Assembly (NCBI GenBank): GCA_964427505.1 | Contig: CAYRUO010000009.1 | Coordinates: 7,390 to 71,389, forward strand | Reading direction: 5' to 3' | DNA: 64,000 bases | From: Thermanaerothrix sp034436175 | GTDB taxonomy: Bacteria > Chloroflexota > Anaerolineae > Anaerolineales > Anaerolineaceae | Shown: positions 52,369 to 61,600 of the stretch, one piece after another | Numbering within the stretch: the first letter of the stretch is position 1 | How the letters are laid out: each line of letters opens with the position of its first letter | Made by a program: the position numbers and the translations under genes | Notes under the pieces: generated by a model | Databases searched by the model: none | What the model was told of the DNA's origin: nothing | Seen by the model: only the letters and a program-made list of their open reading frames with translations

Positions 52369-53025
52369 ATGCTGCCGTCACACCCACCTCACACCGACCC
52401 GCATCGCCGTGCGCCCCATCTGCTGGGGTGGTGGGTGGTTCTGATTCTCGCACTGGGCTGGGGCTTGCATGCTCTGGCCGTCCCCGGCCGGGCGCAAACC
52501 CCTACTTATACACTCTACCTGCCGCTGGTGGCGCGCGAGGCGAAGACCTGCGCACCGCTCTCGCCCCAGGAACAGGCTATCCTGGACCGCCTGCTCAACC
52601 ACCCCGACCAGCGCCACCAAGCCCTGATCTGCAACGACATTCTGCAGCGCGTCGCTCGCGAGCGCGCGCTGGATATGGGCCAGCGGAACTATTTCAGCCA
52701 TGTCACCCCCGAGGGCTATGGGCCGAACTACCTGGTGCGCCAAGCCGGGTATCCTCTGCCGACCTGGTACAGTCAGGCCGTGAGCGCCAACAACATCGAA
52801 TCCATTGCCTACTATGCCGCCACCGTCACCCCCGATTGGCACGTGGTGGTGGACGAGGTGTGGCAGGGATGGATGGATTCCCCCCCGCATCGCGATCATC
52901 TGCTGGGAGCGACCGATTTCTATGCTGCACAGACCGAATTTGGCATCGGCTATGCCAACGTGCCCGATGAGAGGTGGGCTTACCGCTCGTACTGGGTGGT
53001 GATCATCGCCCAGCGCGGGCCGTGA
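52369..53025 (+). CDS. Secreted CAP-domain (SCP/PR-1-like) protein
   Basis: 218 residues. An N-terminal membrane/signal segment (about 18-42, LLGWWVVLILALGWGLHALAV), a linker with YLPLVARE (about 50-58), then a CAP domain: ARERALDMGQRNYFSHVTPEGYGPNYLVRQAGY, NNIESIAYY and WMDSPPHRDHLLGATDF. The paired His and Glu positions (SHV, ESI, PPHR) form the CAP cleft. Function in bacteria is unknown, and some members bind lipids or cleave peptides. No ribosome site is visible. TAAAAT at 52352-52357 lies only 11 nt before the ATG, so a leaderless mRNA is possible. Confidence 0.85.
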   Translation: MLPSHPPHTDPHRRAPHLLGWWVVLILALGWGLHALAVPGRAQTPTYTLYLPLVAREAKTCAPLSPQEQAILDRLLNHPDQRHQALICNDILQRVARERALDMGQRNYFSHVTPEGYGPNYLVRQAGYPLPTWYSQAVSANNIESIAYYAATVTPDWHVVVDEVWQGWMDSPPHRDHLLGATDFYAAQTEFGIGYANVPDERWAYRSYWVVIIAQRGP

Positions 53026-53038
53026 GGTGAGATAAAAA

Positions 53039-53073
53039 CTGCCGGCTGCCCTCGAGCAAGCAACAGCCGGCAG
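53039..53073 (-). terminator. Rho-independent terminator of the fructose PTS operon
   Basis: CTGCCGGCTG (53073-53064 read on minus) pairs with CAGCCGGCAG (53048-53039), followed on the minus strand by TTTTTATC. 29 nt after the EIIBC stop codon. It can also end the convergent CAP transcript weakly. Confidence 0.88.
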
Positions 53074-53102
53074 ATGTGCGGGTCAACGCGAGGTTCGGGG
53101 CG

Positions 53103-54533
53103 TTATTCGCTCAACGGCTTCTTGAGCAGGTAGAGCATGGCCGTGGTCACCACCGTGCCAACGAGAATGGCCACTACGTAAAGCCCCAGGTTTTCAACCG
53201 CATTGGGAATGGGGAGCACGAAGATACCACCGTGCGGCACGCGCAGACCGCACCCAAAGATCATCGAGAGCGCGGCGGCCACCGCTGAACCGACCATGAT
53301 GGAAGGGATCACGCGCAGGGGATCACGCGCGGCGAAGGGGATGGCGCCTTCGGTGATGAACGAGATGCCCAGCACCGCCGCGGCCTTGCCCGCCTCGCGC
53401 TCATCCGAGGTGAAGCGGTTCTTGAACAGCCAGGTCGCCAGCGCCAGCCCCAGCGGCGGGGTCATCCCGGCGGCCATGACCGCCGCCATGGGCTGATAAA
53501 CCTGCGCCGAGATCAAGCCCACTGAGAACGTATAGGCGGCTTTGTTCACCGGGCCGCCCATATCAAAGGCCATCATCGCGCCCAGAATCAGCCCCAGCAC
53601 GGCCTTGCTACCGCTCTGCAGACTGTTGAGCCAGGCGGTCAGGCCGTCCAGGGCGGCTTTGACCGGCGTGCCGACTACGTAGAACATGAGGATACCCACC
53701 ACCAGCGACCCCAGCAAAGGCAGGATCAGCACCGGTTTCAACCCTTGCAAGTTGCGCGGTAGTTTGAGCGCCTGGTTCAACCACTGCGTGAAATACCCGG
53801 CGATAAACCCGGCCACAATGCCGCCTAAAAAGCCCGAGCCGGTCAGACCTGCCACCACACCGCCGATCATGCCGGGGGCTAAACCGGGGCGGTCGGCAAT
53901 CGAAAACGCAATGAATCCGGCCAAAATGGGCACCATCAGTCCGAAGCCACCCTGCGCACCGACGGCGAAGAGGTTCGCCCAGAAGGTCGTCCAGGGTGTA
54001 GGGGTGATGGGGTTGCCTTGCAGGTCTTTGGCGGCATCATATGCATAGATGCCGCGGGCAGCGAAAGCAATCGCAATCAGCAACCCCCCTGCCACGACGA
54101 ATGGGATCATGTACGAGACGCCGGTCATCAAGTGCTTGTAGACGCCGGTGCGTTCGGCAGCGCGCTTGGCTTTGGCGGCTTCCACCTCGGCCACGTAGGC
54201 CTCGGCCTTGTCCGGCGCGGCCAGGACAACCGCCTCACGCAGGGCGCGCTCAACCAGCGATTTGCCATCGTTGATCGCGGCGTTGGTCGAGGTCTGATAA
54301 ACGCGTTTACCGGCAAAGCGCGCCAGATCCACTTTGGTATCGGCGGCGATAATCACCACATCGGCCTGGCGGATATCCTCGGCGCTGAGCGGGTTTTCGG
54401 CGCCCACCGAACCCTGCGTCTCCACTTTGACCGTGTGGCCGAGCGCCAGAGCCCCCTGTTCAATCGCCTCGGCGGCCATAAACGTGTGCGCGATGCCGGT
54501 CGGACAAGATGTCACTGCTACGATCTTTGCCAT
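53103..54533 (-). CDS. fruA: Fructose-specific PTS enzyme IIBC
   Basis: 476 residues. The IIB domain (1-100) has the phosphorylated Cys10 in VAVTSCPTGIAHTFMAA. A linker of about 30 residues leads to the IIC membrane domain (from about 130, YKHLMTGVSYMIPFVVAGGLLIAIA) with EGAIPFAARDP, which binds sugar. Imports fructose with phosphorylation at C1. The gene order EIIA-HPr, 1-phosphofructokinase, EIIBC is the classic fru operon. Start has AAAGGAG 9 nt upstream. Confidence 0.94.
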   Translation of the reverse strand: MAKIVAVTSCPTGIAHTFMAAEAIEQGALALGHTVKVETQGSVGAENPLSAEDIRQADVVIIAADTKVDLARFAGKRVYQTSTNAAINDGKSLVERALREAVVLAAPDKAEAYVAEVEAAKAKRAAERTGVYKHLMTGVSYMIPFVVAGGLLIAIAFAARGIYAYDAAKDLQGNPITPTPWTTFWANLFAVGAQGGFGLMVPILAGFIAFSIADRPGLAPGMIGGVVAGLTGSGFLGGIVAGFIAGYFTQWLNQALKLPRNLQGLKPVLILPLLGSLVVGILMFYVVGTPVKAALDGLTAWLNSLQSGSKAVLGLILGAMMAFDMGGPVNKAAYTFSVGLISAQVYQPMAAVMAAGMTPPLGLALATWLFKNRFTSDEREAGKAAAVLGISFITEGAIPFAARDPLRVIPSIMVGSAVAAALSMIFGCGLRVPHGGIFVLPIPNAVENLGLYVVAILVGTVVTTAMLYLLKKPLSE

Positions 54534-54568
54534 CCTCCTGTAACTCCTTTCTAGATATTAGGGTAGGT

Positions 54569-55531
54569 TTAGATTGGGGGTGAGACCTGGGTTCCGTTGA
54601 GAACCCGGATAGACACATGAGCGGCCAGGGAGTCCAGTATCGCGCGCTCGGGCAGGTTGGGGCCCAGGGTCGAGAGGGTACCCAAAGCAAAGGCCGTAGC
54701 CAGGCGCGCGCATTCCGCCAGCGGCAGCCCTTGGCGTTGGGCAGCCAGGATGCCCGCCACCATAGCATCGCCCGCTCCAACTGTGCTCAGCACGGCGACC
54801 GGCGGCCCTTGCACGTGCAGGGATTGCGCGGAATCCATAAAAATTGCGCCGTCTTTGCCCATAGAGATGGCAACCACTTCGACCCCATAGGCGAGCAAGG
54901 CTCGCCCGGCAGCCTCAATGGCGGCCAGGGTGGTCAAGGGCTGTCCGTGCAAATGCTGCAACTCATCCAGGTTGGGTTTGAGGATGTGCGGCCCGGCTTG
55001 CACGCCCTGGCACAGGGCTTCCTGGCTGGTATCCAGGATCACGCGCTTGCCGCGCGCCTTGAGTAAACGGATGATCTCGGCATAGGTCTCGGCAGGCAAA
55101 CCCGGCGGTAGGTTACCGGAGAGCACAAACCACTCACAACTCAGCGCCAGGTCTTCCAGTGTGCCCAATAACTGCTGGTACGCCTGTGGGGTGGGCGCCA
55201 AGCCGGGCATGTTGATCTCGGTAGTCTGGCGTGAGGCTTCGTCCACAATCTTGATGTTGGTGCGGGTCGCGCCGGGGAGATAAATAAAGCGGTTAAGGAT
55301 GGCTTTACGGGCAAACCACTGCTCAAAGAGCGCGGCATTTTCCCGCCCCAGGAACCCAGTCACGGCGACCCGTAAACCGTAATCGGCCAAATAGGAAGCC
55401 ACGTTGACCCCCTTGCCCCCGGGATCCTGGCGCATGTCCTGCATGCGGTTCACCGCGTTGACCGAAAAATGCGCCACATAGAGGGTTTGGTCAATGGCAG
55501 GGTTAAGGGTAACGGTAACGACGTCCATCAT
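54569..55531 (-). CDS. fruK: 1-phosphofructokinase
   Basis: 320 residues, PfkB family. Start VVTVTLNPAIDQTLYV, GGKGVNVASYLADYG (signature 1) and TVGAGDAMVAGILA (catalytic aspartate). Converts the fructose-1-phosphate made by the PTS into fructose-1,6-bisphosphate for glycolysis. Overlaps the EIIA-HPr gene by 4 nt. Clearly different from the PfkB protein at 30569. Confidence 0.94.
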   Translation of the reverse strand: MMDVVTVTLNPAIDQTLYVAHFSVNAVNRMQDMRQDPGGKGVNVASYLADYGLRVAVTGFLGRENAALFEQWFARKAILNRFIYLPGATRTNIKIVDEASRQTTEINMPGLAPTPQAYQQLLGTLEDLALSCEWFVLSGNLPPGLPAETYAEIIRLLKARGKRVILDTSQEALCQGVQAGPHILKPNLDELQHLHGQPLTTLAAIEAAGRALLAYGVEVVAISMGKDGAIFMDSAQSLHVQGPPVAVLSTVGAGDAMVAGILAAQRQGLPLAECARLATAFALGTLSTLGPNLPERAILDSLAAHVSIRVLNGTQVSPPI

Positions 55532-56268
55532 CCCTGCACCTCATCCTCCAAGCCGGCCTGGATGGCGTCGCGTAAGGTCGTCAGGGCAGCGTTGGCATCG
55601 GCACCCTCCGCCGAAAGGTAGAGGGTAGCGCCGCAATCGGCGCCCAACTGCAACAGCGAGAGCAGGCTTTTACCATCGGCCACCCGCTCCCCCAAGCGGA
55701 CACGGATGGCGGCCTGGAACTGCTTGGCCAAACGCACAAAGACGGTCGCCGGGCGGGCATGCAGGCCGTGCGTGTTGCGCAGGGTGACGGCGATTTCATT
55801 CACGGCAGTGGGGTGGGGAGAGGCAGGGGACTCAGCCGGGGGTTCGCCGGTCAGGGCCAGGATGATCTCGGCGACATCGGCGGTGTGCGCCAGCCGCTGT
55901 ACCTGCTGGCCATCTTGGAGCAGACGCGTCAGGCGGCGTAGTACGCCCAGATGCTCATCCGAACGGGCGGCAATCCCAATGATGAGATGAGCCGTGGCAT
56001 CAGGATGCCAGGCTACACCTACCGGCACCTGCAGCACGGCAATGCCGGTCTTGAGGATGAGATCACGATCTTCCGGCAGTCCGTGGGGAATGGCGACGCC
56101 GTGACCGAGATAAGTATCGGCCACCACCTCGCGCTTGAGCATGCTTTCGGCGTAAGCGGGCTGGATATGGCCGGTATCCATCAGCAGTTGCGCCACCGCC
56201 CGGATGGCGGCTTCTTTGTCTGCCGGCTGGGCGCCCAGCATCACTTGGGCTGGGGAAAGGGTGAGCAT
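55528..56268 (-). CDS. fruB: Fused PTS EIIA (fructose type) - HPr protein
   Basis: 246 residues. EIIA (1-140) has phosphorylated His62 in HGVAIPHG. A short Pro/Ser-rich linker (143-155) joins HPr (157-246), with His170 in HGLHARPA and a serine, Ser201, at the regulatory Ser46 position in GKSLLSLLQL; the 31-residue spacing His-Ser equals that of HPr. It passes phosphate from enzyme I to EIIB. No enzyme I gene is in the window, so it must be encoded elsewhere. Start ATG 56268 has GGAGG. Confidence 0.94.
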   Translation of the reverse strand: MLTLSPAQVMLGAQPADKEAAIRAVAQLLMDTGHIQPAYAESMLKREVVADTYLGHGVAIPHGLPEDRDLILKTGIAVLQVPVGVAWHPDATAHLIIGIAARSDEHLGVLRRLTRLLQDGQQVQRLAHTADVAEIILALTGEPPAESPASPHPTAVNEIAVTLRNTHGLHARPATVFVRLAKQFQAAIRVRLGERVADGKSLLSLLQLGADCGATLYLSAEGADANAALTTLRDAIQAGLEDEVQG

Positions 56269-56301
56269 GTTAACCTCCAGGGGGAAGAGACGGGCAAAAT
56301 C

Positions 56302-56315
56302 TGTAATCGTTTACA
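56302..56315. promoter_or_regulatory. LacI-family operator 1 (fru operon)
   Basis: TGTAATCGTTTACA, near-palindromic with the central CG typical of LacI-family sites. It overlaps the expected start point of the fru promoter, so binding should repress. Confidence 0.82.
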
Positions 56316-56321
56316 AATTAC

Positions 56322-56349
56322 ATTATAAGGATTTGACGCAATTTGTCAA
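56322..56349 (-). promoter_or_regulatory. Promoter of the fru PTS operon
   Basis: Minus strand: -35 TTGACA (56349-56344), 16-nt spacer, -10 TATAAT (56327-56322), both perfect hexamers. Confidence 0.88.
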
Positions 56350-56419
56350 TACCCCGCCTAAAATTGCCCCTAATAAGGCTTATAACGCCTCAAAACGCCC
56401 CTTTAGAGAGGGTTTTATT

Positions 56420-56433
56420 GGTAAACGATTACA
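56420..56433. promoter_or_regulatory. LacI-family operator 2 (regulator side)
   Basis: GGTAAACGATTACA is the inverted equivalent of operator 1 with one changed end base. Centre-to-centre distance is 118 bp, about 11 helical turns, suiting DNA looping. Lies upstream of the -10 box of the regulator gene. Confidence 0.8.
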
Positions 56434-56462
56434 GAATATAACGGCGACTCGGCTGCTTGTGC

Positions 56463-56468
56463 TATAAT
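56463..56468 (+). promoter_or_regulatory. -10 box of the LacI-type regulator gene
   Basis: TATAAT 34 nt upstream of the start codon. The -35 position (around 56440-56445) is poor, so activity may be low. Confidence 0.6.
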
Positions 56469-56501
56469 GAACATAATCCTGCAACCGGAAATGGAAAGGT
56501 T

Positions 56502-57497
56502 ATGCCGAGCATCAAGGATGTTGCACGCGCTGCCGGGGTATCCACCGCCACCGTCTCACGGGTGCTGGCCGATAAGCCTTACGTCAGCCCCGAGGTACGG
56601 CGGCGCGTGTTGGAAGCGGTGGAACGTCTAGGGTACCGCCCCAACCTGGTAGCGCGGGGACTGCGCGCCCAGCAGACCAACACCATCGGCCTACTGGTCT
56701 CTGACATTCGCAACCCTTACTTCACCGACGTCAGCCGTGCGGTGGAAGATCTGGCCTACACGCACGGGTTCACCCTCTTCTTGGGCAACACGGATGAGAA
56801 CCCCCAAAAGGAAGCCCTCTACCTGCAATCCATGCGCGATCACAACGTCGCCGGTCTGATTTTTTCACCCACCCGTCACGCCTCGGAACACTTTACCGAA
56901 CTCCACCTCACCATCCCCACCGTGGTGATAGATCGCGCCGTCCGTGAGGGCGATGTGGATATGGTATTGATTGATAATGTAGAAGCCGCCTACCGCCTGA
57001 CCCAGCACCTGCTGGAGCAAGGCTACACCCGACTCGTGGGTTTATTTGGGGAAATGAGTGTAACCGGGCGGGAGCGCCAGCGCGGGTTCGAGAGGGCACT
57101 GCGCGAGCATGGCTTGGCGCCGCTCCAGATGCGCTTTCTCCCCCCTTACATCCTGGCCGGTTATGAAGCTACCCGCACCGTGTTACAAGCCCAACCCCGC
57201 CCGGATGCCATCCTGGCGACCAACAGTCTATTGTTGGCCGGCGCGCTCAAGGCCATCCGCGAAGCCGGCCTCCCAATCCCGGAGGCGATCGGCCTGGCCG
57301 GCTTCGATGAAACCACCTGGACGCCGCTGGTCGAACCCCCTCTGACCGTCATTGCCCAACCGACCTATGAAATCGGACGCATGGCCATGCGTATGCTTCT
57401 GGAACGATTGGAAAACCCCGACCTGCCGTATCGCCAGGTGATCCTCAAAGGGCAACTGCTGGTGCGGCGCTCCACCCAGCGCCGCCCTGAGGTATAA
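56502..57497 (+). CDS. LacI-family transcriptional regulator of the fru operon
   Basis: 331 residues from ATG 56502 (MPSIKDVARAAGVSTATVSRVLADKPYVSPEVRRRV), with GGAAAGG upstream. The frame to 56457 includes the -10 box and is rejected as start. N-terminal LacI helix-turn-helix and hinge (1-60), then a periplasmic-binding-like sensor (IGLLVSDIRNPYFTDVSRAVEDLA to GLAGFDETTW). Divergent from the fru PTS operon with two operators between them, so it probably senses fructose-1-phosphate or a related phosphosugar. Confidence 0.92.
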   Translation: MPSIKDVARAAGVSTATVSRVLADKPYVSPEVRRRVLEAVERLGYRPNLVARGLRAQQTNTIGLLVSDIRNPYFTDVSRAVEDLAYTHGFTLFLGNTDENPQKEALYLQSMRDHNVAGLIFSPTRHASEHFTELHLTIPTVVIDRAVREGDVDMVLIDNVEAAYRLTQHLLEQGYTRLVGLFGEMSVTGRERQRGFERALREHGLAPLQMRFLPPYILAGYEATRTVLQAQPRPDAILATNSLLLAGALKAIREAGLPIPEAIGLAGFDETTWTPLVEPPLTVIAQPTYEIGRMAMRMLLERLENPDLPYRQVILKGQLLVRRSTQRRPEV

Positions 57498-57521
57498 TGA
57501 AGGCGGGTCGAGGTTAAGGTT

Positions 57522-58511
57522 ATGGTGTTTGAGGTCAACGATTATCACCAGTTGGTAGACCTGCTGCGCAAGCATCCGGAGTGGCGGGAAGAATTGCGCC
57601 GTTTGCTGCTGAGCGAGGAACTGCTCACCATGCCGCAATTGATGCGGCAGATTGAGCAGACCATCGCCGAGATTGTTGAAATGCAGAAGCGCACCGAGCA
57701 GGTCGTGGCTGAGTTGTCCGANNNNNNNNNNNNNNNNNNNNNNNNNNNNNNNNNNNNNNNNNNNNNNNNNNNNNNNNNNNNNNNNNNNNNNNNNNNNNNN
57801 NNNNNNNNNNNNNNNNNNNNNGCGCAGAAGCGCAGTGAAGAGCGCCTAACACGGTTAGAGCAGACGGTCGCCGAACTGGCCGAAGCGCAGAAGCGCAGTG
57901 AAGAGCGCCTGACGCGGCTTGAGCAAACGGTCGCCGAACTGGCCGAAGCGCAGAAGCGCACCGAACAGGCCGTGGCCGAACTGGCCGAGGCGCAGAAGCG
58001 CACCGAGGAACGTCTGACCCGCGTGGAGATAGCCCAGGCGCGCACCGATGAGCGCTTGACGCGCTTGGAGCAACGGGTAGACCGCTTAGCCAACGAAATG
58101 GGTGGGTTAAAGGCTGCCTTTGGTGCCACACTTGAGGAAGAGGCGGCCAGCGTGGTGGAGACCGTCCTGCGCCACAAGGGTTACCGCTTACTCGGGGATG
58201 CGGTCAACCTGCGCCTGAACGGCGAGGTGGATGTTGCACTGCGAGTTGAGGATGCGCAGGGGCAACAATTTTCGGTCATGGTCGAATCCAAGGCACGCTT
58301 GAGCCGCCGCGATGTGCAAGCGTGGGCGCAGCGGATGCGCTCCGCCGGGTGGCAAAAGCGCCTTAGCAAGGCTGGCTATCCGCCCCCTTACCTAGTTTAT
58401 GTGTTTGCCATTCGCGCCGACATAGGGGCACGCGAAGCGGTGGCCGAGCACGGTATCGGTTTACTGCGGGGCGAGGGGGAAATGATCGCTCCGGCAGGTA
58501 GTATCGGCTGA
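57522..58511 (+). CDS. Coiled-coil repeat protein with PD-(D/E)XK nuclease-like C-terminus, interrupted by an assembly gap
   Basis: A soluble N-terminal segment (1-45) leads into a heptad-rich region made of near-identical 21-residue repeats (AEAQKRSEERLTRLEQTVAEL and AEAQKRTEQAVAELAE variants). The 100-N gap lies inside this array, so the true repeat number and frame across the gap are unknown. The last 150 residues (EEEAASVVETVLRHKGYRL, GEVDVALRVED, VMVESKARLSRRDVQAWAQRM) have the E-x-D...E-x-K spacing of PD-(D/E)XK folds, similar to DUF3782-type archaeal/bacterial proteins. Whether it cuts DNA is unknown. Confidence 0.7.
   Translation: MVFEVNDYHQLVDLLRKHPEWREELRRLLLSEELLTMPQLMRQIEQTIAEIVEMQKRTEQVVAELSXXXXXXXXXXXXXXXXXXXXXXXXXXXXXXXXXXAQKRSEERLTRLEQTVAELAEAQKRSEERLTRLEQTVAELAEAQKRTEQAVAELAEAQKRTEERLTRVEIAQARTDERLTRLEQRVDRLANEMGGLKAAFGATLEEEAASVVETVLRHKGYRLLGDAVNLRLNGEVDVALRVEDAQGQQFSVMVESKARLSRRDVQAWAQRMRSAGWQKRLSKAGYPPPYLVYVFAIRADIGAREAVAEHGIGLLRGEGEMIAPAGSIG
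57722..57821. other. Assembly gap (100 N)
   Basis: Exactly 100 undetermined bases, the usual placeholder for a gap of unknown length. It falls inside a 63-bp tandem repeat, the likely cause of the break. Confidence 0.99.
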
Positions 58512-58670
58512 CTTACGGCTGCATAAATCCCCTAGATTTCATTGCTGAAAACCTCTTGCCACGTCTCTAAACGGGTATAAACTGGTAGATAAGGGTTAGG
58601 GTTTGGTGCGTCCGCGGCAGGGCGCTTCTATCCACACCTTGTCCCTGCACTTTCTCTATGAGGTGCGCCC

Positions 58671-61600
58671 ATGGCCGGTCGTGCCTATCACCCCCTTACC
58701 CGCAATCTAACCCTGCTGGCACTGCTCACGTTTATCGTTATCAGCCCGCTTCACCCTACCGCGAAGGCTACCGATGTCGCCCCACCCCGCTATGTGATCG
58801 TCGCGCCGAGCGCATTCACCGCGGCGCTCCAGCCCCTGCGCATGCTCAAAGCGGCCCAGGGCTTCCAAACCACCCTGTTGACCATCGAAGCGTGTGGGGG
58901 AAATGCCGCCGGCATCAAGGCCTGCCTGCGCACCATTTACGAAGCCGATACGTCAACCCCGCTCTATGTGTTGCTGGTCGGCGCCACCGACCGCCTGCCG
59001 GCCTGGCCATCACGGCTTAACCCCAACTTCCAGACCGACCTCTACTACGCCACCATGGACGGCAGCCTGGACTACACCCCCAACATGATCTTAGGGCGCC
59101 TGCCGGTGCGCTCAACCGAAGAATTAACCCGCGTGATCACCGCCTGGCAGGCCTATGCCGGTCTAACTGGCGATGAACCCTGGCTGCGCCGCGCCGCCTT
59201 CTTGGCGACCAACCATCTCGATGAGCGCCTGGCCGTCGAAGCCGCCCTCAATGACCTGATTGCCACCTACACCGCCCCGCGCGGCTATCTGGGTGGATTC
59301 CCGGCACCCGATCAGGCCGGCGGGGATCGCCTGTATGCCTATACCTACGCCGCGGATCGCGCGGCGGTGCGCACGGCATTGAATGAGGGGCGCAGTCTGG
59401 TGGTTTACCTGGGCGAGGTGGCGTTGACTGACCTGCCCGGCACGGGCACCCTCAGCGCCTGGAAAGCCCCCGCTTTCGACCAGAATGACGTGCGCGCCCT
59501 CAACGCTAACCCGATCCCGCTGGTGCTTTCCCTCGCTAGCCGCAGTGCCGATTTCACCCTGGACGAGCCGTTGGGTGAGACCTGGGTGCGCAACACGGAA
59601 CACGGGGCGCTGGTCTTCATCGGTGCGGCTCAAGACACCCAATGGGCGCTGGATCGCGCTCTGGCGCGCACCTTTTTCGCCGCTCTCTTTGCCGAACCCA
59701 CCCCCAGCCTCGGCCAGGTCCTGCAAAACGCCCTGACCGCCTTCGCCGCCGATTACCCCGATGATGCCCGCCGTTACTGGGAAACCTACACCCTGCTCGG
59801 CGACCCCGCCCTACGGCCGCGTCTTTTCTCGCTTCGCGGCGATTTCAGCCTTTCTCTCCAGCCCACTCCCCTGAGCCTTTGCGCCGGGAGTGCCACCACC
59901 GCCCAGGTTGCGTTGCAGTCGCTTCAGGGCTTCAGCGCGCCGGTCCGTCTAACGCTAAACACCCCACCCGCCGGGGTGCAGGGGGCCTTTCTGCCTGCCC
60001 GCCTCACCCCGCCCGGCAGCAGCACCCTCACCCTGAGCGCAGATACCGCTGTGCCCGGCGACTCGTATCTACTTACCCTGCAAGCCACCGCCGAGACCCA
60101 AACGCACACCCTGCTCGTTCCGCTCCAAGTGGCGGCGGCACTGCCCGCACCCCCGGCGCTTTCCACGCCGGCGGTGGGCGCGGAGGGCGTGCCCCTACAG
60201 CCTACTTTTACCTGGCAGGGCGATCCTGCCACCGTGACCTACACCTTGGAGATCGCCCGTGATGGCGCCTTTGCCGCACCGGTGTTGGTCGCCAACGCCC
60301 TAACCCAGACCTATTTCGTGCCTTTTGACCCCCTGCCGCCTAACACCCTGCTCTACTGGCGGGTACGTGCCCACAATCCCTGCGGTGAACGCGTCTCATC
60401 CGCTGGCTTTTTCACCACCCGCCCGCTCCCCGGCGCCTGTCCCGACGGTGCGGCAATGCGCACGACCTATGCGACCAACGTCGCCGCGGCAGAACCGGCC
60501 TGGCAGTTGGACCATTGGGCGATCACCAGCGCATCGGTGCATTCGGCGCCCTATGCCTTTCATGCTTCGAATTTCCCAGCCCTGAGCACTTACAGCCTGG
60601 TCTCGCCGCCAATAACCCTACCCACTGCGGCGGAAACCCTTCCCCATACCCTCGCCTTCTGGTTGCGCACTGATTTAGAGGATAATGGTGCTACCTGCTA
60701 CGATGGGCTGGTTTTACAGGTCTCAAACCATGACGGCGAACCTTGGGACGACGTGCCCCTCACTGCCTATCTGGAAGGTGCGCCAACGGGGACGCTGGTC
60801 AGTTCCCGTGGCAACTCCCTCGGCGGACACAGCGGCTGGTGCGGCGCGTTGGATTGGCAGCCGGTGCGTGTTGACCTGACCGATTACGCCGGCCAGACCC
60901 TACGCCTGCGCTGGGCGGTCGGCAGTGATGACCGCAATGAGAGCCCCGGTGCATGGGTGGATGACGTACAGATCACGTCCTGCCAGAGCCCACCGCGCTA
61001 TGCCCTGACCCTGCTTCCGACCCCCAGCGAACAGGTGGCGCATGGGGGTGAAACCGTGATTCACGCCCTGACCCTGACCAACAGCGGCAGTGCTGCCGCC
61101 ACGGTTGACCTTTCCTTGACTCCCGACGCTTGGACCGCGACCTTACAAACGCCATCATCGCTTTTACTGGCGGCGGGAGAGCAGGCTGACATCCGCGTCG
61201 CCGTGACCCTGCCCGCAGACGGCACGGCTATTGAAGACCTTGCGGCGCTGACCGCGACCGTGCGCGAGTACACCGGCGTCAGCGCGACGGCGATCTTGCA
61301 CAGCCGGCGGCATTCTTACGCCTTTGCACTCACTTCCCCCAACCTTAACCTGGAAACCCCGCCGGGGATATCCTTTCCCATTCCTCTGACGCTGCGTAAC
61401 ACCGGCACCCTACCGCTCACCCTGGAACTACACGCCGCCTCGGCCCATGGCTGGACGACCACACCGCCCGCCCCACTTACGCTGGATGCGGGGGAAGCCC
61501 GTTCCCTTGCGCTGTTTGTCAACGTCCCCGCAGGGGCCGCCGCAGGCTCGGCGGATATCCTCACCCTGGAAGCCCAAGCGCAGGGCGCCGACCTCCCTGC

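Noticed and set aside
54018..54554. 178-codon open frame on the + strand across the EIIB domain
   Set aside because: Antisense to fruA, with no recognisable domain. The EIIB Cys10 motif on the other strand is unambiguous.
57822..58020. Regular repeats suggestive of a CRISPR array
   Set aside because: The units are contiguous 63-bp in-frame coding repeats without unique spacers, and they encode a heptad coiled coil.
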